From Actinoallomurus oryzae (GTDB lineage: Bacteria; Actinomycetota; Actinomycetes; Streptosporangiales; Streptosporangiaceae), in NCBI RefSeq assembly GCF_039541955.1, contig NZ_BAABHF010000069.1, positions 1 through 64,000 on the forward strand: 64,000 nucleotides of DNA, written 5' to 3'. Below, one piece after another: positions 1-7,963 of this stretch. The position numbers and the translations under genes are program-made. The notes under the pieces are model-generated. The model had not been told where the DNA came from. It did not search any database and saw only the letters and a list, made by a program, of their open reading frames with translations. Each line of letters opens with the position of its first letter. Within the stretch, counting starts at the first letter, position 1.

Positions 1-51
1 CGCCGGCGCCACCGCGACCACGACGGCGGCGAGCGCCGTGCGGGCGCTCAC
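1..51 (-). CDS. Possible start of a secreted or membrane protein (partial)
   Basis: A minus-strand reading frame begins with GTG at position 51 and runs off the left edge of the window. The visible 17 residues begin MSARTALAAVVVAVAPA, which looks like the start of a signal peptide or a first membrane segment. It would be divergent from the sensor kinase that starts at 346. The upstream sequence is G-rich (GGCGGTGAGCG) and could serve as a ribosome binding site. There is too little sequence to name it, and it may be no gene at all. Confidence 0.25.
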   Translation of the reverse strand, partial: MSARTALAAVVVAVAPA

Positions 52-345
52 CGCTCACCGCCGCGCCCGGCGGCCGGGCGGGGACGCCCGGTGCGATGCG
101 AGGCGTCCGCCGGTGCGGGTTCGGTACGGGCCTGGGCGGCGTCCGGCCGGGCGGGGGCGGTCCCGGGCCGGCCGGATCGGTGGTGCGGTGTGGGCGGTTC
201 GTTGCTGATCACGGGGCCCACGGTGCCGGTGCGGCGGTGCCCGCGGCATCGGCCCGGCGGCCGCATCGGCGGCGCCGCGGGTAGCCCGTGGGCGTACGCC
301 CGCGGGCCGATGCCCGGGCCGGGACCGGCTGGTTACGATCGCCGC

Positions 346-1548
346 ATGTCCAGCGCACCTCGCCCTCCGCTGCTGCGGCGGCTGTCGCCGCGGGCGCGGA
401 CCGTCCTGGCGTGGTCCGGGGCCGGCCTGTTCCCCCTCGTCCTGCTCGCCATGGTGGCGGTGGGCCCGCGCGATCCCGGCATCCCGCTGCCCGCGTCGGC
501 GTACCTGCTGCCCGTGCTCGTGATGGTCCTGCCGGCTGGGCTGCTGTGGCGCCGCCCGCTGACGGGCCTGGCGCTGTTGATCCTGCCGCCGTTGGCCGTG
601 GCCGTGGCCTTCCATCCGGGGGAGGGCCCGTACCTGTGGGACATCCGGGATCTCCAGCTGGTGATGCTCGACCTCGCGGCGGGGGTCATCGCGGCCTACC
701 ATCCCCGCCGCACCGCCGGGCCCGCGCTCGGCCTGGCCCTGCTCCTGCAGCTGGTGTGCGCGGTCTACTACACCCCGTGGCGGCCGCCCGGGGCCGGGCG
801 GCCGACGCAGCTCAACACCGCCGCCGTGCTGGTCCTGGGGCTCCTGCTCGCCTGGCAGGTCGGCCGTTCGATCCGGCAGCGCCGGGACCACACCGAGGCC
901 CGGCGCGCGCAGGCCGCGGTCCAGGCGGTTCAGGCCGAACGGCTGCGCATCGCCCGTGAGCTGCACGACATGGTCGCGCACAGCATCGGGGTGATCGCCA
1001 TCCAGGCCGGTGTGGGCGGCCGGGTCATCGAGACCCAGCCGGTCGAGGCCCGCAACGCGCTGAACGCCATCGAGGACACGAGCCGGGAGACGCTGGCCGG
1101 GCTGCGGCGGATGCTCGGCGCGCTGCGCGGCGCCGAGCCGCAGGCCGCGCCGCTGGGCCCGTCACCGTCCCTGGCGGACCTGGACGGCCTGGTCGCGCGG
1201 TCGCTCGACGCGGGCGTCCGGGTCCGGGTGCGGCGGCTGGGCCGGGAGCGTCCGCTGCCCGCCGACATCGAGTTGTCGGCGTTCCGCATCGTGCAGGAGG
1301 CGGTCACCAACGTGATCCGCCACGCGGGCACGGACGAGTGCCGCGTGTGCCTGGACTACCGCGACGACGAGCTGGCCATCGAGGTCACTGACGACGGGCC
1401 GGGCGCGGCCGTGCCGGGCGCGGGATTCGGCATCGCGGGGATGCGTGAGCGGGCCGGTCTGCTGCGGGGCGGCTTCAGCGCGGGGCCGCTGCCCGACGGC
1501 GGGTTCCGGGTGGCGGCGGAGCTGCCGGTGCCGGCGGTGGCCGGGTGA
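346..1548 (+). CDS. Sensor histidine kinase, NarL-type (HisKA_3)
   Basis: This 400-residue membrane kinase senses an unknown signal and phosphorylates the response regulator encoded directly downstream. About five or six hydrophobic segments fill residues 18-180. They are followed by the dimerisation helix with the phosphoacceptor His (motif ARELHDMVAHSIG, His at about residue 207) and a GHKL ATPase domain with the N box (EAVTNVIRHAG) and G boxes (DDGPG, GFGIAGMRERAG). I start it at ATG 346 because the open frame upstream is low-complexity and has no family match. Its stop overlaps the regulator start in a GTGA, so the two are translationally coupled. The C-terminal layout is typical of DesK/NarX-like actinobacterial kinases. 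The stimulus cannot be told from sequence. Confidence 0.93.
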   Translation: MSSAPRPPLLRRLSPRARTVLAWSGAGLFPLVLLAMVAVGPRDPGIPLPASAYLLPVLVMVLPAGLLWRRPLTGLALLILPPLAVAVAFHPGEGPYLWDIRDLQLVMLDLAAGVIAAYHPRRTAGPALGLALLLQLVCAVYYTPWRPPGAGRPTQLNTAAVLVLGLLLAWQVGRSIRQRRDHTEARRAQAAVQAVQAERLRIARELHDMVAHSIGVIAIQAGVGGRVIETQPVEARNALNAIEDTSRETLAGLRRMLGALRGAEPQAAPLGPSPSLADLDGLVARSLDAGVRVRVRRLGRERPLPADIELSAFRIVQEAVTNVIRHAGTDECRVCLDYRDDELAIEVTDDGPGAAVPGAGFGIAGMRERAGLLRGGFSAGPLPDGGFRVAAELPVPAVAG

Positions 1549-2201
1549 GCGTCCGGGTGCTGCTCGCCGACGACCAGCCGCTCGTACGCGCCGGCCTGCG
1601 CGTCCTCGTCGCCGACCACCCCGACCTGGTCATCGTGGGTGAGGCGGGCACGGGCGCCGAGGCGGTGGACGTCGCGGACACGACCGCGCCGGACGTGGTG
1701 GTGATGGACATCCGCATGCCCGGCATGGACGGTATCGAGGCCACCCGCCGCATCACCGCGGGCGCGGACCCGCCGCGCGTGCTCATCCTGACGACGTTCG
1801 ACGACGATGAGTACGTCTACGGTGCGCTGCGCGCCGGCGCGAGCGGGTTCTTGGTCAAGGACATGGCGCTGGAGGACATCCTCGCGGCGATCCGGGTGGT
1901 CGCCGCCGGCGACGCGCTGATCGCGCCGAGCGTCACGCGGCGGCTGATCGGGGAGTTCGCCGGCCGTCCCGAGCCCGCGCCGCCACGGCGTCGGCTGACG
2001 GGCGTCACCGACCGCGAGCGGCAGGTGCTCACCCTGGTCGGGCGCGGCATGTCCAACGCCGAGATCGCCGCCGAGCTGGTGGTGAGCGTGGCCACCGCGA
2101 AGGCGCACGTGGGACGCCTGTTCACCAAGCTCGACGCCCGCGACCGCGTGCACCTGGTGATCATCGCGTACGAGGCGGGCCTGGTGGCGCCGCCGCGCTG
2201 A
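1545..2201 (+). CDS. Response regulator, NarL/FixJ family
   Basis: This 218-residue cytoplasmic transcription factor is the partner of the kinase just upstream, whose stop codon it overlaps by 4 nt. The receiver domain covers residues 1-120, with the acidic pair (ADD, residues 8-10), the phosphoacceptor Asp55 in VVVMDIRMPGMDG and the conserved Lys in FLVKDMALEDI. A LuxR-type helix-turn-helix follows at about residues 150-210 (LTDRERQVLTLVGRGMSNAEIAAEL). It starts with GTG. Genes such as these often control a neighbouring ABC transporter, but the gene to the left lies outside the window, so the target is unknown. Confidence 0.94.
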   Translation: MSVRVLLADDQPLVRAGLRVLVADHPDLVIVGEAGTGAEAVDVADTTAPDVVVMDIRMPGMDGIEATRRITAGADPPRVLILTTFDDDEYVYGALRAGASGFLVKDMALEDILAAIRVVAAGDALIAPSVTRRLIGEFAGRPEPAPPRRRLTGVTDRERQVLTLVGRGMSNAEIAAELVVSVATAKAHVGRLFTKLDARDRVHLVIIAYEAGLVAPPR

Positions 2202-2207
2202 CGGCGG

Positions 2208-3236
2208 CTACCTGCCCAGCGCGTTGCCGGCGATGAGCGCGGTGGCGGTGTCGATGATCGTCTGTTCGGTGGGGCGGGGATGCCAGCCGAGCTCGGTGCG
2301 TGCCTTGCTGCTGTCGACGAGCCTCGTGCGGCCGAGTTCGGGGCGAATCATCGCTATCTGCGGGTTCCGTCGCGCGAGCAGCTTGACGATGAAGTCGGGC
2401 ATGGCGCGCGTGGGCACCCTGGCGGCGTCGTCCGGGAGTTTCTCGCGCAGGATGCGGGCGATGTCGCGGTACCACAGGAAGGTGCCCGAGCCGAGGAAGC
2501 GCCGGCCTGCGGCGGCCGGGCTCGTCATGGCGAGGATGTGAAGTTCGGCGATGTCGCGGAGGTCGACGACGTTCCATCCGATGTTCGGCACGGCGGGGAT
2601 CTCGCGGGTGAGCAGGCGGCGGATGACCACGGCGGTTCCCGGCCTGTTCGGTGTGCCCAGCATGGGGCCCAACATGAACGTCGGCAGGACGGCGGTCAGT
2701 TCGAGCCCGGTCGCGGCGGCGAGATCCCATGCGTCGCGTTCGGCGAGGATCTTGGAGTCGGGGTACGCGCGGGGCGGGGTGCCGGACGGCTCGTTCCAGA
2801 TCGTCTCGGTCACCGGCGTGTCCGGGCCGGCGCTGGCGGCCGCATTGCCGGAGGACGTGAGCACGGCACGCCGCACCCCGGCGCGCGCGGCGGCGCCCAG
2901 GACGCGACGGGTGCCCTCACGCGCGGTGGTGATGAGGTCCGCGCCCGAGTCGAAGGGCATCGGCGAGGCGGTGTGCAGCACGTAGTCGGCGCCCGCGACC
3001 GCCTCGTCCCAGCCGTCGTCGCGAAGGAGGTCAACGGCCGCGAACTCGACCTCCCCGGCGGCTCGTTCGCCCGCCTGCTCGCCGACGGCGGCCCGCACCT
3101 GCCCCGTCCTGTCGAGGCCGCGCACTGTGGTGCGCACCCGGTAGCCGCGCTGGAGCAGGCCCGCGATCACCCAGCCGGCCAGGTTGCCGGTTCCGCCCGT
3201 GACAAGCACCGTCTCGCCGGCGTGGCCGGAGTCCAT
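2208..3236 (-). CDS. NAD-dependent epimerase/dehydratase-type oxidoreductase (extended SDR)
   Basis: This 342-residue enzyme has an N-terminal Rossmann fold with the cofactor motif VTGGTGNLAGW (about residues 12-22), the HTASPM segment and the YxxxK catalytic pair in YPDSKILAE. This places it with extended SDRs close to dihydroflavonol-4-reductase and aldehyde reductases, which reduce carbonyl groups with NAD(P)H. The substrate is unknown. It is divergent from a MarR regulator at 3293, with a palindrome between them at 3250-3270, so MarR control is likely. The gene converges on the response regulator with only 6 bp between stop codons. Start is ATG at 3236. Confidence 0.88.
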   Translation of the reverse strand: MDSGHAGETVLVTGGTGNLAGWVIAGLLQRGYRVRTTVRGLDRTGQVRAAVGEQAGERAAGEVEFAAVDLLRDDGWDEAVAGADYVLHTASPMPFDSGADLITTAREGTRRVLGAAARAGVRRAVLTSSGNAAASAGPDTPVTETIWNEPSGTPPRAYPDSKILAERDAWDLAAATGLELTAVLPTFMLGPMLGTPNRPGTAVVIRRLLTREIPAVPNIGWNVVDLRDIAELHILAMTSPAAAGRRFLGSGTFLWYRDIARILREKLPDDAARVPTRAMPDFIVKLLARRNPQIAMIRPELGRTRLVDSSKARTELGWHPRPTEQTIIDTATALIAGNALGR

Positions 3237-3249
3237 TTAGCTCCCCAAA

Positions 3250-3270
3250 ATCATTGAGTTTCTCATTGAT
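3250..3270. promoter_or_regulatory. Candidate MarR operator between SDR and MarR genes
   Basis: The arms ATCATTGAG and CTCATTGAT form an inverted repeat with 8 of 9 matches around a TTT centre. The site is AT-rich in a GC-rich spacer and sits between two divergent genes, one encoding a MarR protein. This is the usual place for a self-regulating MarR site. Binding is inferred. Confidence 0.6.
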
Positions 3271-3292
3271 ATTTGGAGCGTATCATGGCCTC

Positions 3293-3766
3293 ATGACCAT
3301 GGGCAGTGACGTGGAGGCACCGGCGACCGGCCGCGCGGACGTCGAGCGGAAGTCCGAGATCGTCCGTGTTCTCGTGGAGGTGGCGAACGCCGCGGACGCG
3401 GTCGTGGCCCAGGTGCTCGGCGAGTTCGGGGTCCCGGCCTCCGTCGCCGGCACGCTGTGGGCGCTGGCCCCGGGAACCGAGCCGCCGACGATGCGGGATG
3501 TGGCGGCCCGCCTGCGCTGCGACCCTTCCACGGTCAGTCTCGCCGCCGACAAACTCCAGAGCATGGGGCTCGTCGCCCGTCAGCCTCATCCCGCCGACGG
3601 CCGCAAGCGCACCCTGGCCCTCACCGAACGCGGGCACGAACTGTGGGAGGCGCTGAGAACGCGGCTGCACGCCTCCGGCCTGTTCACCGGTCTCGACGCG
3701 CAGGAACAGCACACCCTGCTCGCGCTGCTGACGAAAATGCAGAACCCGCAACGCCCCAGGCTGTGA
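3293..3766 (+). CDS. MarR family transcriptional regulator
   Basis: This 157-residue winged-helix repressor carries the MarR DNA-binding core at about residues 60-115: MRDVAARLRCDPSTVS as the helix-turn-helix and the wing HPADGRKRTLALTERG. The start is ATG 3293 (or ATG 3299). An in-frame TTG at 3254 would put the palindrome at 3250-3270 inside the coding region, so I reject it. It lies divergent to the SDR oxidoreductase at 2208-3236 and most likely represses that gene and itself, with release by a small phenolic or electrophilic ligand as in the family. The ligand is unknown. Confidence 0.9.
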   Translation: MTMGSDVEAPATGRADVERKSEIVRVLVEVANAADAVVAQVLGEFGVPASVAGTLWALAPGTEPPTMRDVAARLRCDPSTVSLAADKLQSMGLVARQPHPADGRKRTLALTERGHELWEALRTRLHASGLFTGLDAQEQHTLLALLTKMQNPQRPRL

Positions 3767-3855
3767 GGTGCACCGGCCGGCGGAGTCCTTCCCGCCGAGC
3801 GACCGGCTCGCACGGGCCTTACCGACACCCCGACTCCGCAGGTCCGGGGATCAGG

Positions 3856-4389
3856 TCACTCTGGCCAGCCGGCGGGGTTGGAGCACGATTCTCGGGTGAT
3901 GCCCGAGCCGGTCTGCGGGAAGTGCCCGAACCGCTCGTGGTGCAGGTGCGCGAAGAAGTAGCACATCGTCTCGCACTCCGCGTCGAGCACGGCCATCGAG
4001 GGGTCACCGGCCACCGCCGCGTAGTAGTCCGGGCCCAGCGCGACGATGAAGCCCCGCGCGTACAGGAAACCGTCGTCGGAGCCGTCGGTGACCGCGTGGA
4101 CGTCCGCGCGGTCGATGTCGTGGAGCCTGCGCTCGAGCACGCGATCAAGCGCGGTCAGCTCGGCCGCCGGCAGCTCCCGGCTTCGCTCCGTGAGGTTGCG
4201 CAGGAAGTCGTCCAGGGCCTCATCGATGACCGTGATGAGGGCGGCGTCACCGTCCTCATCGGGTACGCGGCTCGCCAGCGCCCGCCGCGCCCGGTTGACC
4301 TCCTCCTCCAGCGGCGCCCACGCCGCCTCGATCAGGTCCCACAAGCGCGCTTGCTCATCCGCCGACGGAAGGCGTTGATCATCGGTCAT
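3856..4389 (-). CDS. DUF4240 domain protein
   Basis: This soluble protein has 177 residues and starts at ATG 4389. The DUF4240-like core is seen in the middle (DFLRNLTERSRELP near residues 66-80, then FLYARGFIVALGPDYYAAVAGDPSMA at about 106-131, given here only as a landmark). The family has no established function and is widespread in actinomycetes. No signal peptide or membrane segment is present. A longer in-frame extension upstream would overlap the TetR gene in a different frame and is not credible. The gene is convergent with the MarR gene ending at 3766. The 122 bp before the next gene upstream hold no clear feature. Confidence 0.75.
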   Translation of the reverse strand: MTDDQRLPSADEQARLWDLIEAAWAPLEEEVNRARRALASRVPDEDGDAALITVIDEALDDFLRNLTERSRELPAAELTALDRVLERRLHDIDRADVHAVTDGSDDGFLYARGFIVALGPDYYAAVAGDPSMAVLDAECETMCYFFAHLHHERFGHFPQTGSGITRESCSNPAGWPE

Positions 4390-4511
4390 GGGCGGGATGC
4401 TAACCGGCCGCTCCGACAGACCGGGGAGTTCGCCGCGCTGGTCGTACAGCCCGTTGAGCAGGGCGGCCTCAGGTCCCGCCACGGCACCTTTCGAACCATC
4501 GCGGCCGCCGG

Positions 4512-5057
4512 TCAGGGTGCGGGCCGCAGGACGGCTCGCAGGGCGGTGGCGAGCCCGGCGGTGTCCAGGGGCTGCTGGTCGCTGAGCGCGCGCAGCAGGG
4601 CCCCGTCGATGAGGAAGACCGCGGCTTTGGCCGCGGCCGGATCGGCGTACTCGCTGAGCAGGCCGACCAGACCGTCGAACCAGGTACGGGCGAGCGGGCG
4701 CAGTTCGGGCCGGCGGACCGCGGCGAGGTACAACTCGGTCTCGGTCAGCGCGCGGCCGCGGTCGGCGAGGTACTCCTCGGTCAGCGCCGCCATGGTGTCC
4801 GCGACGTCGTCGCCGGCGCGCAGGGACCGGCGCCAGGCGCGCAGGCTTTCGGCGGCCGACCGGGCGGCGTACGCCAGGGCGGCCTGGCTGAGGTCGTCCA
4901 GGCTCGTGAAGTAGTAGGTCGTCGCCCCCAGCGGCACGCCGGCGCGGGCGGCGACCGCGCGATGGGTCAGGCCACCGACGCCGACCTCGGGAATCAGCGC
5001 GCACGCGGCCTCGATGATGGCACGGCGCCGCCCCTCCGGATCACGGCGGCCGGTCAA
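4512..5057 (-). CDS. TetR family regulator of the adjacent SMR pump
   Basis: This 181-residue protein has a TetR N-terminal helix-turn-helix (residues about 10-55: GVGGLTHRAVAARAGVPLGATTYYF) and a variable ligand-binding C-terminal half. The best start is TTG at 5057, whose last two bases are shared with the TGA stop of the SMR gene (TTGA). This couples translation of regulator to pump. A 28-bp palindrome at 5394-5421 lies in front of the pump gene and is the obvious operator. The arrangement matches repressors that control their own efflux operon and respond to cationic drugs. No better start with a ribosome binding site is visible downstream. Confidence 0.87.
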   Translation of the reverse strand: MTGRRDPEGRRRAIIEAACALIPEVGVGGLTHRAVAARAGVPLGATTYYFTSLDDLSQAALAYAARSAAESLRAWRRSLRAGDDVADTMAALTEEYLADRGRALTETELYLAAVRRPELRPLARTWFDGLVGLLSEYADPAAAKAAVFLIDGALLRALSDQQPLDTAGLATALRAVLRPAP

Positions 5058-5377
5058 TGCGCGCCGCCCAGGTTGAGCACGACGACTCCGGCGATCACCA
5101 GCGCGACGCCGAGGGCCTTGGCGACGGTGACCGGTTCGTGCAGGAACAGCGCGCCGATCACGACGATCAGTGTCGTGCCCAGCCCCGACCACACGGCGTA
5201 CCCGACGCCGACCTGCATGCCCCGGGCGAGCGCCACCGACAGGGCGAGGAAGGACCCGGCGTAGGCGACCAGGCACGCCACGGTGGGCCACACGCGCGAG
5301 AAGCCCTCGCTGGTCTTGAGCAGGCTGGTACCCAGCACCTCCGAGGCGATGGCCACGCCCAGGAACACGTACGGCAA
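5054..5377 (-). CDS. Small multidrug resistance (SMR/EmrE family) transporter
   Basis: This 107-residue integral membrane protein has four transmembrane helices, and the essential membrane Glu of the family falls in AIASEVLGTSLLK (Glu13). The motifs GVGYAVWSGLGT and FLHEPVTVAKALG are typical of SMR proteins. These work as dual-topology dimers that export lipophilic cations or guanidinium compounds by exchange with protons. The length fits the family exactly. It is the first gene of a two-gene operon with the TetR regulator, whose TTG start overlaps its stop codon. Transcription probably starts near the palindrome at 5394-5421. Confidence 0.93.
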   Translation of the reverse strand: MPYVFLGVAIASEVLGTSLLKTSEGFSRVWPTVACLVAYAGSFLALSVALARGMQVGVGYAVWSGLGTTLIVVIGALFLHEPVTVAKALGVALVIAGVVVLNLGGAH

Positions 5378-5393
5378 GAGAGCCTCCCCATCG

Positions 5394-5421
5394 TGTACGC
5401 ATGTACTAGTACGAACGTACA
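5394..5421. promoter_or_regulatory. 28-bp palindromic operator of the SMR-tetR operon
   Basis: The sequence reads TGTACG, three unpaired bases, GTACTAGTAC, three unpaired bases and CGTACA, a symmetric 28-bp site 16 bp upstream of the SMR start. Size and symmetry fit a TetR-type dimer or pair of dimers. The regulator gene is in the same operon. The 246 bp beyond it, up to 5667, show no gene. Confidence 0.72.
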
Positions 5422-5667
5422 GGAGTGGTAGGCCGACGGAGCGCGGAGGAGGCGGGACGGCAGGCGGGCGGCCCCGGCTACGGGCGATTTCCGGCCCCGG
5501 TCAGCGATCGTGGCGCGTTCGATCAGGAACGGGCTGTGGCCCCGCTCAATGGGCGGGGATGGCTCGGGGGCCGTGCTGATGGTCGTCCATGACCGGCGCT
5601 GTCTTACTTCATGGGGTGGAGCCACTGGCCGGTGACGAAGCGGACGCGGACGTGAACGACGACGGCG

Positions 5668-6210
5668 TTACCGGCGTCCGCCGAACTCCCACGCGTGGAC
5701 CTCGATGTCGGCGTACCGGTCCGGGGCCAGGACGGCGCGTGCCGTGTCCGGATCCGGTGCCCTGACCAGCGCCGCCGTGCCCAGCCAGGTGGCGCCGTCG
5801 TCGGACAGCAGTGGCCCGTAGGCGATCAGCTCGTCCTGGTCCGGCGGAACGGCGAGGTCGGTGCCCTTCCCCGGGCCGAGGCCGAGCACCAGGAACCGGT
5901 TGCCACCGGTCCGGCCACCGGGGAAATCCCCCATGGTGCGCCCCAGCATGTTGCGCCATCGCCGCAGCAGCACGTCCCGGTACGCGCCGGCCTGGTAGCA
6001 GGGCTCGTCGAAAGCGAACGCGCGGGCGGCGGCGGGATCGGGCAGGTCGACGATGTGCACGCTGCCGGTGAGCGTGTCGCCGGCGAAGGTCGGGCCGCGG
6101 GCGATCAGCTCCTTTTCGTATCGGTCCATGTAGGACCAGTGCTCTTCCAGCAGCCCGTGGCGCAGCGCCATGGAGCCGCGCCGGTCGCGGTGATAGCAGA
6201 AGAACTCCAT
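5668..6210 (-). CDS. Double YCII-domain protein
   Basis: This 180-residue soluble protein appears to hold two YCII-like ferredoxin-fold domains in tandem. The first (residues 1-85) has the usual RGSMALRHGLLEEHWSYMDRY and ARGPTFAGDTLTGSVHIVDLPD pattern followed by FAFDEPCYQAGAY. The second (about 95-180) is more diverged but repeats the order LIAYGPLLSDDGATWLGTAALVRAPD and APDRYADIEVHAWE. YCII proteins are small and usually dimeric, so this may be a built-in dimer. Their role is poorly known, with putative dehydration or dehalogenation chemistry at a conserved His/Asp pair. It stands alone between the SMR spacer and a methyltransferase gene. Start is ATG 6210. Confidence 0.78.
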   Translation of the reverse strand: MEFFCYHRDRRGSMALRHGLLEEHWSYMDRYEKELIARGPTFAGDTLTGSVHIVDLPDPAAARAFAFDEPCYQAGAYRDVLLRRWRNMLGRTMGDFPGGRTGGNRFLVLGLGPGKGTDLAVPPDQDELIAYGPLLSDDGATWLGTAALVRAPDPDTARAVLAPDRYADIEVHAWEFGGRR

Positions 6211-6313
6211 GCCCCACAGTGTTCACTACCGTCACGCACCCGCTCGCAGGAAGGGGCCGTCGCCGCCGGTGTCACCGAGCCTGCTCGCTCCTGGTGACGG
6301 CCGCCGCTGAACG

Positions 6314-7447
6314 TCAATCGCCGGCGAGACGCCAAAGCGAAGTGACTTCCGCGGCCCGGGCAGTGTGCAGGGGATCAGCAGTGTCCCTCGCTCGTGGATG
6401 CCGCGGCTTGGTGTCGGTCCTGTCCACCACGCGCAGGCCCGCCGCCTCGATGCCGGCCAGCAGCTCCCCGCGTGTCCTGAGCCCGAGGCGCTCGGCCAGG
6501 TCCGACAGGATGAGCCATCCTTCACCTCCCGGTTCGAGATGCGTGGCGAGTCCGGCCAGGAAGCTGCGGAGCATGGTGCTGCCCGGATCGTAGACGCCTT
6601 GCTCCAGGGCGGAGGTCGGCCGGGCCGGAATCCAGGGCGGGTTGCAGACGACGAGGTGCGCGCGCCCGTCGGGAAAGAGGTCGGGGCCCACGATGTCGAT
6701 GCGCCCGGTGAAGCGCAGTCGGCGGACGTTTTCGCGTGCGCAGGCCAGGGCCCGCACGCTGATGTCGGTGGCCACGATGTGGTCGATTCCCCGGTGGGCC
6801 AGGACGGCTGCGAGCACTCCCGTCCCCGTACCGAGGTCGAATGCGGTGCGGGGACCCGCGCGGTGCTCCGCCGGTGCGGGCAGCGGCGCATGTGCGACGA
6901 GGTCGACGTACTCGCCCCTGATTGGGGAGAACACGCCGTAGTGCGGGTGAATCCGAGCGCCGAGGGCCGGTACCTCCACACCCTTCGTGCGCCACTGGTG
7001 GGCTCCGAGCACGCCCAGCAGTTCGGTGAGCGAGACGGCCGTTGGCTCGGACGGGGGACCGTACGCCTCGGTGCATGCTCGGCGCACGTCGGGGGCTCTG
7101 CGCAGGTTGAGACAGTAGTCGTCTTCCAGAAGAACGACGAGCCTGCCCAGCACGCGGGCACGGTGGCCGCGGGCCCGGCGGTGCAGATGGAAGGACTCCG
7201 CCGGGCTGTCAGCTTGCCGGGGAGGTTTCCGGTCGATGCGCCGACTCATCGCTCGCAGTAGTTGACGTGCGTTGGGGAAGTCGCCTCGCCACAGTAGAGC
7301 AGTGCCTTCGCAGGCCAGACGGTAGGCGGTGTCGGCTTTCAAACGGTCGTCCGCACTGATGACGCGTCGGGGAGGCGGGGTCGCGCTCTCGGAATGCCAG
7401 CGGGCGGAACGGGGGATGTTCGTCTCGGTCCAGTAGATCGTGGACAC
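6314..7447 (-). CDS. Class I SAM-dependent methyltransferase (HemK/RlmG-like)
   Basis: This 377-residue protein has an N-terminal domain of about 170 residues followed by a Rossmann methyltransferase domain. Motif I is FDLGTGTGVLAAVLA, motif II IVATDIS and motif IV VVCNPPWIP. The NPPW tetrad is typical of N-methyltransferases that act on amide or exocyclic amino groups of protein or nucleic acid, so an rRNA guanine or release-factor glutamine target is possible but not decided. I start at GTG 7447 because GAGGAG (7454-7459) lies 6 nt upstream. The longer frame to 7528 is Cys-rich and unlike the family. Expression appears independent of neighbours. Confidence 0.85.
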   Translation of the reverse strand: MSTIYWTETNIPRSARWHSESATPPPRRVISADDRLKADTAYRLACEGTALLWRGDFPNARQLLRAMSRRIDRKPPRQADSPAESFHLHRRARGHRARVLGRLVVLLEDDYCLNLRRAPDVRRACTEAYGPPSEPTAVSLTELLGVLGAHQWRTKGVEVPALGARIHPHYGVFSPIRGEYVDLVAHAPLPAPAEHRAGPRTAFDLGTGTGVLAAVLAHRGIDHIVATDISVRALACARENVRRLRFTGRIDIVGPDLFPDGRAHLVVCNPPWIPARPTSALEQGVYDPGSTMLRSFLAGLATHLEPGGEGWLILSDLAERLGLRTRGELLAGIEAAGLRVVDRTDTKPRHPRARDTADPLHTARAAEVTSLWRLAGD

Positions 7448-7963
7448 CACGTACTCCTCGTGATCGAACGTGCAGGGGCACGAAGAGCACTTCGATGAGG
7501 AGCAGGGCAAACGGCCCGTGTACAGCACGGGCGTGTGTCAGGACAGGTAGGGCTACCGCTCCCGCGTCGAAGCGCGAGAGGAGAAGTCGCCGAGAACCAT
7601 GCCGAGTGTCACGACCAGCCCTTTCAGGAGATGACGTAAGAGGCTCGCACAGTCCTCTGTCCGCAGGCAAGCCAGCCCGTACGGCGGGCGGGGACAGCTC
7701 AGCTCCCCGGTCGCCGCGGCTCGTCACTACAACACCGCGGCGGCTTCAGCGAGAAGCCCCGCGCTCGCGACGGACGTAGTCGAGGTATTCGTCCGATCCT
7801 CAGCGCGACTCGACCCCAGGACCTGCGCGATCGCCTTCCCGTATCAAGCCCGTACCACGGCCGTGTCCGAACCGGCCGCGGGCCGGACTGGTGAGCGTTC
7901 CGGCGAGCGAGGGGGCCCGTCCCTCCCGAACGCCCGCTCACCGGCCCGTGCGTAGGGCCGGGG
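7448..7963. other. Gene-poor spacer of about 515 bp
   Basis: No reading frame here has actinobacterial codon bias or a recognisable family. The short frames present are Arg/Pro/Ser-rich and lack ribosome binding sites. No strong hairpin or repeat is seen. It separates the methyltransferase from the CDF exporter, and the left part presumably holds the methyltransferase promoter. Confidence 0.5.

Noticed and set aside
4512..5402. TetR reading frame extended to 5402
   Set aside because: The extra 115 codons overlap the SMR gene in another frame and show no TetR similarity. TTG 5057 fits the family start and the coupled junction.
7699..7941. 80-codon minus-strand frame upstream of the methyltransferase region
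   Set aside because: Arg/Pro/Ser-rich, no ribosome binding site, no hydrophobic core and no family.
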